Below the pieces are notes generated by a model. It had not been told where the DNA came from. It worked only from the letters and a program-made list of their open reading frames with translations, and made no database searches. The position numbers and the translations under genes were made by a program. A stretch of DNA of 64,000 bases, taken from assembly GCA_964595485.1 (NCBI GenBank), contig CAZQQN010000008.1, positions 1 to 64,000 of the forward strand, written 5' to 3'. Within the stretch, counting starts at the first letter, position 1. Every line of letters starts with the position of its first letter. This document shows, one piece after another, positions 36,537 through 45,231 of this stretch. Source of the DNA: CAZQQN01 sp964595485 (GTDB lineage Bacteria; Bacteroidota; Bacteroidia; CAILMK01; CAYYUA01).

Positions 36537-37757
36537 ATGGAATCTCCGAAATTGAACATTCTCATTTACACAAGGGATTTTGATTTGCCCACTTTCATCA
36601 AAAAACTGGGTAAACATTTGAACCACAGGGGGCACCAGGTCACGTTTATGGGCCATAGTTCCAACCCGATACCTATTGATAACACTAATAGCCAAATCAA
36701 GTCCTATAGACTTCCTTTTTACCATGAGACAATGAAGCTTTTCAAAAGGTCTATTTCCATTGGGGTTCAGTTATTGCTCGTGCGCCCCCAAGCTATTCGG
36801 GGCATAATGAGAACTCTGAAAAATGATTACTACCAAAATTGGGGCGTTAAAGGAAGGAGGCAATGGCTAATAGACTTTATAAGACTGGGGGCCTGCAAAA
36901 TCATACAGCCGGATGTTATTCACAATCAATGGTCGCCTGCACTGGCACCTTTAGCACCCCTATTTGAGCACTATCCCATTGTGCAAAGTCTGCACGGCAG
37001 ATTAGAGGATGTAACCCCGTTCCATGATCAAGGCATAGCCAGTATTTACAAAAAGTTTTTTCCCAAAGTGAAGGGTTTCCAGAGCGCATCTAAGCATTTG
37101 CTTGACAATGCAAGTCTCTTCGGAGCCAGCAGGGAAAATAGCTTCATATCCTACTCAATGGTAGAAAAAGCCTATGTGAGAAGTCGACCTTCTGATGAGG
37201 GTCATGGTTCAACCCTAAAGATCATCTCTGCGGGCAAATTTGCCTGGCGGAAAGGATATATTCACGCATTGGATGCAATGGCGATTTTAAAAAAGCGCGG
37301 AATTTCCTTTCATTACACGATTGTAGGCTGGGGGGACCCAACAGCGATCAACTTTCATATTGCTGATCTTCAGCTCCAGAAAGAGGTTTCTTTAATAAAC
37401 GACTTGCCTCATGATCAAACACTTGATCAAGTAAAGCAATCGGATTTATTCTTATTACCTAGTGTTGAAGAGGGGTTTGCTACGGTAGTATCCGAAGCAA
37501 TGGCGCTACAAAAGCCAGTAATATCAACTAATTGCGGAGGCATGGGGGAATTAATCGTTAATCATCATAATGGCTGGTTAATTCCTCCCAGGAATCCGGA
37601 GGCAATAGCAGAGGCAGTTGAGCATTTCTTAAAACTTACCCCGGATGAGGTGGAAGGCATAACCCAAAATGCCAAGCAACTTGTTGAAGATCAATTGACC
37701 TGGGAGCGCCAGATTGACAAATTTATAAGCTTATATCAAAATAGTTTAAAGCAATGA
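36537..37757 (+). CDS. Family 4 glycosyltransferase
   Basis: The 406-residue GT-B enzyme has an N-terminal acceptor domain and a C-terminal donor domain. Donor-side motifs include KIISAGKFAWRKGYIHALDA, PHDQTLDQVKQSDLFLLPS and the retaining EX7E motif in EEGFATVVSEAMAL. It probably adds a sugar to a lipid-linked acceptor at the cytoplasmic face. The stop overlaps the start of the next GT4 gene (ATGA), so the two are translationally coupled. Confidence 0.93.
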   Translation: MESPKLNILIYTRDFDLPTFIKKLGKHLNHRGHQVTFMGHSSNPIPIDNTNSQIKSYRLPFYHETMKLFKRSISIGVQLLLVRPQAIRGIMRTLKNDYYQNWGVKGRRQWLIDFIRLGACKIIQPDVIHNQWSPALAPLAPLFEHYPIVQSLHGRLEDVTPFHDQGIASIYKKFFPKVKGFQSASKHLLDNASLFGASRENSFISYSMVEKAYVRSRPSDEGHGSTLKIISAGKFAWRKGYIHALDAMAILKKRGISFHYTIVGWGDPTAINFHIADLQLQKEVSLINDLPHDQTLDQVKQSDLFLLPSVEEGFATVVSEAMALQKPVISTNCGGMGELIVNHHNGWLIPPRNPEAIAEAVEHFLKLTPDEVEGITQNAKQLVEDQLTWERQIDKFISLYQNSLKQ

Positions 37758-38971
37758 CCACTACCCAGCCTCATAAGATAGGATTGGTTGTTGCTAAACC
37801 ATTCAGTTATTCAGAAACCTTCTACTCGTCTGATGTGAGGATTTGGCAGGAATTGGGCTATGAAGTTCATATATTTCCTATTCAGAGAAACAATGAAATA
37901 AGTCCTGCAAAAACAAGCTACCACCTACCTCCGATCCCCTTGTCTCAGAATCCCCTGAAAAGGCTCTCTCAAATTATTAGAACCGCTTTTAGGCTCCTTT
38001 TTTCCATTAGTAAGGTTTTAAGGTTCATTCGTTTTGAAAGACAGGATAACATATCATTAAGGCAATTATTGGCGCGCATTTACGCTAATCAACATTTATT
38101 AGTATGTAAAAGCCTCGATGTCATTGTTTTTGGCTACGGCAACTTAGCAGTAACCCGGGAAAATTTAGGTCATTCCCATAAAGCCCAAACCGTAGTGAGC
38201 TTCAAAGGCTTTGATATTTCCATTTACCCCTATCAGTATCATAAAGCCGTTTTCAATAAAGTTTTTGCTTATGATTTCCTTTTTTACTTTGTATCAGAAG
38301 GGCTTCACGAAAAGGCCAAAGCGATAGGATTTCCGTACAATAAAAAGGTTAAATATATCCCTGCTTACATAGATGAGGCTACTATGCCTTCGCCAAAGGA
38401 AAGTTGGGAGAATAATACCCCAACGGAAATTTTGGTAGTTGGCCGGCTTCATTGGATTAAAGCCCATATATACTTAATAATGGCTCTCGGTATATTACAT
38501 AAAGATGGCCATCAAATAAAACTCACGTTCATTGGGGATGGAGCGATGTATGAGCAACTATTCTTTGCTGTGAAAGAAATGGGTCTCCATGAATGGGTGA
38601 CGTTCCAAGGGACCCTACCTAAACAAGCCACTATGGAGGCAATGAAACAAGCAGATTTACTTGTGAAACCAAGTTTATCGGAGGGAACACCAAATGTTGT
38701 ACTGGAAGCGCAATACCTGGGGTTACCGTGCATTGTCACCAATTGGCTCGGTGTTGAAGCATTAATAACCCATAAGTGGAATGGCTGGATCGTGGAAAAA
38801 AGGAACGCTGAAGCCTTAGCCAATCAAATTAAAGAAGTTTTAGGCTTATCTATCGAAGAGAAAGAGGAGATTGTGGCAAATGGTCAATCCATCATTCGGG
38901 AAAAATTTAATTCTCAAGTACAAAAATTAGCCTTCCACGACCTTTTTAAAGAAGCTATGAACCATGAGTGA
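37754..38971 (+). CDS. Family 4 glycosyltransferase
   Basis: This is a second GT-B enzyme, of 405 residues. The donor domain has EILVVGRLHWIKAHIYLIMA, FQGTLPKQATMEAMKQADLL and the EX7E motif in SEGTPNVVLEAQYLGLPCI. The N-terminal half (KPFSYSETFYSSDVRIWQEL) resembles colanic-acid-type WcaL/AmsK transferases. It overlaps the previous gene by 4 bp and the next by 8 bp, consistent with one operon. Confidence 0.92.
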   Translation: MTTTQPHKIGLVVAKPFSYSETFYSSDVRIWQELGYEVHIFPIQRNNEISPAKTSYHLPPIPLSQNPLKRLSQIIRTAFRLLFSISKVLRFIRFERQDNISLRQLLARIYANQHLLVCKSLDVIVFGYGNLAVTRENLGHSHKAQTVVSFKGFDISIYPYQYHKAVFNKVFAYDFLFYFVSEGLHEKAKAIGFPYNKKVKYIPAYIDEATMPSPKESWENNTPTEILVVGRLHWIKAHIYLIMALGILHKDGHQIKLTFIGDGAMYEQLFFAVKEMGLHEWVTFQGTLPKQATMEAMKQADLLVKPSLSEGTPNVVLEAQYLGLPCIVTNWLGVEALITHKWNGWIVEKRNAEALANQIKEVLGLSIEEKEEIVANGQSIIREKFNSQVQKLAFHDLFKEAMNHE

Positions 38972-40502
38972 TCGGCAAGCCTATATAAGCTTAACTATCA
39001 TCATAAGCATTACCTTAGCGTTTAGCTTATTGGGGATCATGTTTGGCCACCATTGGGATGAAAATCGGATCATGGATAGTGCCCGTGAGAGCTTCCAAAC
39101 TGGCAATTTATTACCAGGCTGGTATGTTTATCCCTCTGTTCCCCATGACTTAGCGACTTTGGTTCAATTCACCAAGCACCTATCTTTTATCTACCCTGGC
39201 TTTGAAGAACCCTGGAAGCAGCATCTTTGCGTAAGGGGTGTGTTCATACTTTATTCGACTGCTGGTATTGTTTTCACTTTCCTGCTAACCCGAATAATCA
39301 CCAAAAGTAATTTCTATGCCCTGATCGGGGCTGCATTTCTCGCTTTTTCGTGGGAGTTTGGCTACCACATTCGCTGGATAGCGCCGGACAGCATTATGAT
39401 GACCAATGTTATGGCTTGTGTTTATTTTTGCTTACGCTATTACCAAAAGCCAACAATCCGTTCTTTTATGGCGGCAGGTATATTTGGGGGTTTAGCAACA
39501 GGGTGCAAGTACCCCGCCGGTTTAGTTGCCCTACCCTTGCTCATTGCAACATATTATGGGGTTAAGGCTAAAGTGCTTGATAGAAAATACTTTTGGAAAC
39601 ATCTCATCCAAAGATGGTTATTGATTGGCCTAATCGCCGCTTTCACCTTTATCCTTACAACACCTGGTTTTATTTTAGACTTTTCTAAGCTATGGCAGGA
39701 CTTGTACGAACACATTACTATTTACCAAAATAGTCATGCCAATTATCAGTTTAACCCCTTATCAAATCCTCCCTTTGATCATTTTTTGGTGCTTCTAGAA
39801 TACTTTTCTTTGGCGGTATTTTCTTATCAACCTGTGCTAAGCTTATTAGCGGCTTTACTGGTGTTACCGGGTATTTATGCGTTAACCAAGGTTCAAAAAC
39901 CTGTGATAATCATAACAATGGCTTTCCCGATTATTTACCTGGGGTTCTTTTGCTTTCAGCATTTAATGATTGCAAGGAATTACCAGGTTATTCTTCCTTT
40001 CCTATTCCTCCTCTCTTCATTGGGTATTCAATTCCTAATCAACATTTCAAAAAATACATATATCAAGACTTTTGTACTAAGCGTAACCTTCATTGTTATT
40101 GGCTTTAATATTTACTTTGGTTTTAAAGCCGGTCTTTCAATTTACCATTACACAGAAGAGAAAATTTATACTACCCTTAAAACCCATTTAAAGGAAAAAC
40201 CTAACCAAACGTTTTATCTGACTAAAGAATTAAAAGCTGATTATAAAGAGAAAGGGTTTGATCTGAATGCTAATGTTATAGCTGATAAGGCTTTACCCGA
40301 TACAGGTGAATTCAAAGTAGTAACTTATTTACCGAGAGAACACTCGCCTCATTGGCCAAGGTATTCTCATAATTTTGTGGACAAGGTAATCGGTCAGCAA
40401 GAAGTTAACGTGAATTATTATCCAACCTGGAATGGCTATCCTAAAATTCTAATTGTCGACAGTGAAAAATTTAAGACCTATAAGCAAAATATTCAGCAAT
40501 AA
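38964..40502 (+). CDS. GT39/ArnT-like membrane glycosyltransferase
   Basis: The 512-residue GT-C protein has about ten membrane helices and a C-terminal periplasmic domain (from about 390). The first extracytoplasmic loop carries HHWDENRIMDSA, with an Asp-Glu pair where GT39/ArnT enzymes hold the catalytic acid. Family members transfer a sugar from an isoprenyl-phosphate carrier to lipid or protein outside the cytoplasmic membrane. Acceptor and sugar are unknown. The ATG overlaps the end of the preceding GT4 gene. Confidence 0.83.
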   Translation: MSDRQAYISLTIIISITLAFSLLGIMFGHHWDENRIMDSARESFQTGNLLPGWYVYPSVPHDLATLVQFTKHLSFIYPGFEEPWKQHLCVRGVFILYSTAGIVFTFLLTRIITKSNFYALIGAAFLAFSWEFGYHIRWIAPDSIMMTNVMACVYFCLRYYQKPTIRSFMAAGIFGGLATGCKYPAGLVALPLLIATYYGVKAKVLDRKYFWKHLIQRWLLIGLIAAFTFILTTPGFILDFSKLWQDLYEHITIYQNSHANYQFNPLSNPPFDHFLVLLEYFSLAVFSYQPVLSLLAALLVLPGIYALTKVQKPVIIITMAFPIIYLGFFCFQHLMIARNYQVILPFLFLLSSLGIQFLINISKNTYIKTFVLSVTFIVIGFNIYFGFKAGLSIYHYTEEKIYTTLKTHLKEKPNQTFYLTKELKADYKEKGFDLNANVIADKALPDTGEFKVVTYLPREHSPHWPRYSHNFVDKVIGQQEVNVNYYPTWNGYPKILIVDSEKFKTYKQNIQQ

Positions 40503-40519
40503 AACACCCTTTTTTCTCG

Positions 40520-41290
40520 ATGCGGATCTTGATTCATGGTTTACAGTCCAGCGGTGCTAGTTTTTTCACCTTTCTATTAGGGCAAACCCCTCAATCAGCT
40601 GTTATTTTAGACTTGTACAACCAGGTTTTAATGCCGGAACTTAAGGGAATAGACGATAACATTGATTTAATAGGCAAATGTGTGATAGGTTCTGAATATC
40701 AAATTGAAGAACACAAACGCACCTTTAAGCCTGATAAAACAATACTTTTTTTGCGGCACCCCATTCATAACTATCAATCACTCGCTAATAAGGATTATTC
40801 TAATGAAAATGGGACCATTACTGAAAAATTCCAGGTAGCAAACCAGCTTTTATTAAACTGGACCCAATATTTTGACCTGCTTGTACACTATGAGGATATT
40901 TTCTTTAAAACGGAATCCCTCATTCAAACCCTTAACAAGGAAGGTATCCCTTTCCATAAAAGTTATTTCAAAATGGAACGGGATTTAGAGACAGTGATAA
41001 ATTTTACGAGGAACCAATCTGAATGGTTAAATCAATATTACAACGTTAAATGGGGCCCTGGTAATTTAACACCTAAAAATACCAACCTTGTGCATAAGGT
41101 TTTTAAGCCTTATTCTCCGATAACATCCTTAAAGCTAAAAGCTATTTCTCCCCAACTATTTGCCCATTATTCCCAATACAAAGTCGGTGCTTATTGGCCC
41201 TGGTATAAGGTCTTGTTCAAAAGCTGGTACCATCACTCAAAGCTTGCACTTTACAACGTGAAAGAAAGTATTAAGAACTTATTGAATTAA
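40520..41290 (+). CDS. P-loop protein resembling sulfotransferases
   Basis: The 256-residue protein opens with ILIHGLQSSGASFFTFLLGQ, a degenerate version of the sulfotransferase 5'-phosphosulfate loop (residues 3-22). It has TILFLRHPIHNYQSLANK, whose Arg-His resembles the 3'-phosphate-binding segment, in the correct order. The central helices also fit. The invariant lysine or arginine that normally precedes the loop serine is not obvious. It may sulfate the glycan built by the neighbours, or be an inactive or different P-loop enzyme. It is in the same run as GT39 genes on both sides. Confidence 0.6.
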   Translation: MRILIHGLQSSGASFFTFLLGQTPQSAVILDLYNQVLMPELKGIDDNIDLIGKCVIGSEYQIEEHKRTFKPDKTILFLRHPIHNYQSLANKDYSNENGTITEKFQVANQLLLNWTQYFDLLVHYEDIFFKTESLIQTLNKEGIPFHKSYFKMERDLETVINFTRNQSEWLNQYYNVKWGPGNLTPKNTNLVHKVFKPYSPITSLKLKAISPQLFAHYSQYKVGAYWPWYKVLFKSWYHHSKLALYNVKESIKNLLN

Positions 41291-41299
41291 ACGAAAATC

Positions 41300-42736
41300 A
41301 TGAGCTCGGAAAATAGGTTACCTTTTTATTGCTTATTGTTTTTCCTGCTGTTAATAAGCGTATTGGCTTCAATCAATGGCAGAATGGGCAATGATGAGGG
41401 TATATGGACCTATATAGCAAGGGTCTGGGTTGACCATGGCTTACTCCCTTACAGCAATGCTGTAGATGATAAGCCAGCTGGTATTATTTTACTACATAGT
41501 ATTTCCTACACTATTTTCGGGATTAATTATTGGTTTCCTCGTATGTTGGGAGCCGTATCAATTGTCCTTACCGGCTTAGTTTTATTCCGGTTGAATTCAA
41601 CCCGCTATGATAAAAAAGCTGGTCTATTTGCCATGAGTATCTTCTGCTTAACAATGCCCTGGAGTATGATGAATAGTCATTTTATCGGCCAAACTGAAGT
41701 GTTCATGGTCTTATTTTCAAGCTTAGCTTTTTTCATAGTGCTTCAAAAACCCCATCTTAGCCTGAGTTTTCAATATACGCTGTTAGCCGGTATCCTAACA
41801 GGTTTGGCTATTTCCTTTAAACAAGTAGCGGGATTATCTTTAATCGCCTTATTATGGATCCTGGTTAAGCAAGAAGGTTTAACCAAACCCGGGTTAACCA
41901 AGAGTTTTATACTTTTAACAGGCGCTTTTTTAAGCTTTACCCTTATTCATTGGCCGGTCATTAACACTGAGAACTTTAATGAATACCTTACCTGCACATG
42001 GCTAAATCCTACCATTTACCCATCATTCTTTTGGCGTATTCCTAATTTTTTTGATGCTTTCATTACATCGAGAATTGCTCTTTTTTATCCTTTTCTACTT
42101 TTTGGCTGGGTTTACAAAGATAAGATCGGGGGCAGCCATAATATGAACAAACTTTCCATTTGGCTTTTCCTTGCATTTATAGGTGTTAACATTTCGGGAT
42201 TTTACTATGGTCACCAATTCTCACAATTATTACCGGCTCTAAGCCTTATTTTGGGTATTACTACTGCTTTTGCCATTAATCAATTCAGTAAACCATTCAA
42301 ACCAATTTTTTTAGCCACGGTAGCATTATTTATCCCCTACTCTTCATTGATAGGTAACGCATCGGATATTTTGAGCTCGGGCAAAAGTTTGAGATCCTCC
42401 TTCCTCAATCAACTTAACGGTAATACCAAAGCAAAAGCGGTGGGTAAGTGGATCAGTAAGAAGAATGATTGTGATTATATATTCAACTACGGGGTTAAAA
42501 ACAATGCTATTTTAAGCTATTCCGGGAAAAAATCCGCAAGCCGGTTGTTAAGTCCCCGAAGAAGTGTTGAAAAGCAAAAACAGATTCTTCGCGATTTAAA
42601 CGAAAAGCAACCTCAGTATATAGTTAAGCGAACCGGAATGAGTAACCAATACGAAGTAATTGACAAATATGTAAAAAGTCATTATGCCATTGACTTCACC
42701 CATCATAAGTGGCAAATTTTTAAAAGCATTGACTAA
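41300..42736 (+). CDS. GT39-type membrane glycosyltransferase (first paralogue)
   Basis: The 478-residue GT-C protein has about ten membrane helices. The first periplasmic loop contains GNDEGIWTYIARVW followed by DDKPAGIILLH, the catalytic DE motif and KPxG segment typical of dolichyl- or undecaprenyl-phosphate-sugar transferases. A soluble C-terminal domain of about 110 residues follows the helices. It is paralogous with the next gene, sharing the DEGIW...GINxxFPR layout. Start 9 bp after the previous stop. Confidence 0.85.
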   Translation: MSSENRLPFYCLLFFLLLISVLASINGRMGNDEGIWTYIARVWVDHGLLPYSNAVDDKPAGIILLHSISYTIFGINYWFPRMLGAVSIVLTGLVLFRLNSTRYDKKAGLFAMSIFCLTMPWSMMNSHFIGQTEVFMVLFSSLAFFIVLQKPHLSLSFQYTLLAGILTGLAISFKQVAGLSLIALLWILVKQEGLTKPGLTKSFILLTGAFLSFTLIHWPVINTENFNEYLTCTWLNPTIYPSFFWRIPNFFDAFITSRIALFYPFLLFGWVYKDKIGGSHNMNKLSIWLFLAFIGVNISGFYYGHQFSQLLPALSLILGITTAFAINQFSKPFKPIFLATVALFIPYSSLIGNASDILSSGKSLRSSFLNQLNGNTKAKAVGKWISKKNDCDYIFNYGVKNNAILSYSGKKSASRLLSPRRSVEKQKQILRDLNEKQPQYIVKRTGMSNQYEVIDKYVKSHYAIDFTHHKWQIFKSID

Positions 42737-42778
42737 GCCTGTTAAATGGGATAAGCAATAATTAGCAGGCACTTAATT

Positions 42779-44254
42779 ATGAACGTATTACAAGGCAAGA
42801 AGGGAAACCTCGCTATTTATGGGATACTTTTATTTCAATTGCTTCTAAGCATTGCCTGTATCTTGAATGGAAAAATGGCTATTGATGAAGGTATTTGGAG
42901 CTACATTGGAAGAGTCTGGGCAGAACAAGGCGTAGCCCCTTATCAAGGTGCTGTAGAAAATAAGACACCCGGCATATTTATCTTACATTTCCTATCCTAC
43001 CAAATTTTTGGTATTAACTTCATCTTCCCGAGGGTTATAGGAGTGATTTCCAGCCTATTAACCAGCTATTTTATTGTCAAAATCGGAAGTAACATAAAAG
43101 ATCAATTAACAGGCCTTATTGCTGCCACCTTATTTTTTTGCAGCCTTTTATGGTCACTGACCAATGGGCCTAATCAGGCGAATACGGAAATCTTTATGGT
43201 TTTTTTCAATGTAATGGCCTTTTATGTACTTGTCAAGAACCAAGATAATCCCTCTTTTTTAACTTACTTGCTCATAGGATTCACATTGGGCCTGGCAATT
43301 GGGTTTAAGCAAATAGCTATACTAACTTTTGGCGGATTAGTGATGTATTTGATTTATCGGTACCGGAACCGGCCCAGGCTCATTGTCAAATTGATTTCCG
43401 CCTCTTCTGCGGGCGTTTTGCTATCAACTTTCATACTACTTTTACCATTATTGCTCAGTGGGGTATCAATCCTTCAGTACATTGAAGGTGCGTGGTTAAT
43501 CCTCTTCAATGATGGTTCCAGTTATTCCCTCTCCCTTTACAGGTTAGCGCGTTTTTTCGATACATTCTTCGACTCAAGATTAGCCATTTTTTATCCTATC
43601 CTAATGGCCGGTTTATTTTCTTGGTCAGCAATAAAGCAAGTTGATTTTATCCCAATCATTGTTGGCTGGCTAATCATAGCATTGGCAGGCGTTAATGCAT
43701 CTGGCTATTATTCCGGCCATCAATTAACCCAATTACTGCCTCCCTTAAGCATCTTTTGCGGTATTATTGTCAGCTATTTTAGCCATTGTTTAAGTATTCG
43801 TAAACTTCAAGTGGTTGGTAGTGCTGTTATTCTTGCTTTATTACCCTACAATGTCCTATTCCATAATGCAGATGCTATTATAAATTCCAAAAAGCCTACC
43901 ATTAGTGCCTTAAAAGCACAAATTCAGGATAATTCCGAACATCCATCCATTGGAAAGTGGGTTAAGGAGAATACTCCAAAAAGTGAGAAAATTTACTATT
44001 ACGGTAAATTCATGAACCCTATTCTGAGCTATTCCAAAAGGGTTTCCGCAAGTAAATATTTTAACACGTTTTTCATTACCAATGAAGCTATTAAAAAGAA
44101 GGTCAACCAGGATTTAAAAAAGGAAAAGCCAGTATTCATCATTAAAGAAAAAGGTGTTGCTGAAAAAACATGCATTGAAACAATCATTCAAAAACACTAT
44201 GTATCAAAGCGAAAAACCAATTGCTGCATCGTTTTTAAGCGGATACATCAATAG
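42779..44254 (+). CDS. GT39-type membrane glycosyltransferase (second paralogue)
   Basis: The 491-residue protein follows its paralogue by 42 bp and shares its plan: the first loop has AIDEGIWSYIGRVW and ENKTPGIFILH, and HQLTQLLPPLS replaces HQFSQLLPALS in the distal helices. The DE motif is intact. Two adjacent copies suggest transfer to different positions or different acceptors. The sequences have diverged throughout, so this is not a recent duplication. Confidence 0.85.
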   Translation: MNVLQGKKGNLAIYGILLFQLLLSIACILNGKMAIDEGIWSYIGRVWAEQGVAPYQGAVENKTPGIFILHFLSYQIFGINFIFPRVIGVISSLLTSYFIVKIGSNIKDQLTGLIAATLFFCSLLWSLTNGPNQANTEIFMVFFNVMAFYVLVKNQDNPSFLTYLLIGFTLGLAIGFKQIAILTFGGLVMYLIYRYRNRPRLIVKLISASSAGVLLSTFILLLPLLLSGVSILQYIEGAWLILFNDGSSYSLSLYRLARFFDTFFDSRLAIFYPILMAGLFSWSAIKQVDFIPIIVGWLIIALAGVNASGYYSGHQLTQLLPPLSIFCGIIVSYFSHCLSIRKLQVVGSAVILALLPYNVLFHNADAIINSKKPTISALKAQIQDNSEHPSIGKWVKENTPKSEKIYYYGKFMNPILSYSKRVSASKYFNTFFITNEAIKKKVNQDLKKEKPVFIIKEKGVAEKTCIETIIQKHYVSKRKTNCCIVFKRIHQ

Positions 44255-44305
44255 CCTTAGTTGGCTTTCCCTAAAAAACTTAATTCTTCAGGAAATTTTT
44301 ATCGC

Positions 44306-45082
44306 TTATTGAATCCGCAAGTTTGCCTCTCTCCCGATCTTACTAATCTCCTCAATATTATCAACAATATCCGACAAGTCATCATGAGTAGATCTGATAA
44401 AGGGGATTTGAGGTTTAAAGGCAGGATCAACGCCTAAATACCGGTAAACTTCAGCCATCGTTTTCCTTTTTTGGTGATCTTTGAGCATGTCTCTTTCGTA
44501 AATAACTTCTTTAAAAGATAGGTCTTCAAGGGCATCTTCTTCATCCCTTCTGAATTTAAATCGAGCAGCCAGGGATTGTTTAAAATCATCAGGATTGATA
44601 TAAACTTTAGGTGCCTGTTCAAAATCCGCTTCGCTCCTGAAAAAATAGCCTCGTTTCTTAGCTATTTCATTGGACAAAGCATGGCGAAAAATATTGTCTC
44701 TCCTTAAGTATATAATTTTCCAGCCTTTGTTAAGCAAAGTTTTAACAAAAGACCGTGAATTGGTGTGATTTAAAAAATCCATGATCTGGTATGGATGCAC
44801 ATTGAAGCCATAAACCGGCTTAGTGGTCATCAAGGCCCTTCCCTCAAAATATTGTTCAAATTGTTTTAAGCTTTTTTGCAGTAGCTCATTATCGCAATAG
44901 ATTTCAGGATGCTGGTTCAATAGCTTAACCAGTAAGGTACTGCCGGTTCTTCCCTGGCTAAAAATAAGAAAGCGTCTCTTTTTACCTGCATCTAAAACAT
45001 TGGCTAAAAAATAAGCCCATAATTCGGTTACTTGACCAAACTTTCTAAAATCGTAGAATTGCTTCCTTAAGGCATTTAACAT
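44306..45082 (-). CDS. Sulfotransferase family protein
   Basis: The 258-residue protein carries a clear sulfotransferase 5'-phosphosulfate loop, FSQGRTGSTLLVKLLNQHPE (residues 41-60), and the 3'-phosphate-binding segment IIYLRRDNIFRHALSN. These are hallmarks of PAPS-dependent sulfotransferases, here closest in style to the Stf0-like bacterial group. It would transfer sulfate to a hydroxyl of a carbohydrate or lipid in the cytoplasm. It converges with the GT39 genes and is followed upstream by the flavoprotein gene in the same orientation, 149 bp away. Confidence 0.85.
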   Translation of the reverse strand: MLNALRKQFYDFRKFGQVTELWAYFLANVLDAGKKRRFLIFSQGRTGSTLLVKLLNQHPEIYCDNELLQKSLKQFEQYFEGRALMTTKPVYGFNVHPYQIMDFLNHTNSRSFVKTLLNKGWKIIYLRRDNIFRHALSNEIAKKRGYFFRSEADFEQAPKVYINPDDFKQSLAARFKFRRDEEDALEDLSFKEVIYERDMLKDHQKRKTMAEVYRYLGVDPAFKPQIPFIRSTHDDLSDIVDNIEEISKIGREANLRIQ

Positions 45083-45231
45083 TGATCCAAGTGCTTGGGG
45101 CGGTTAATAATGTTATAAAGGAAACGCTCTGTTCTAACCTTTTGAACAATGGCTTAAAAACATTGAATGGTTAGTAGAATTTAGAATTAACGACCAATTA
45201 TAAAAATCCCAAAACTCGACACAGAATAGCA

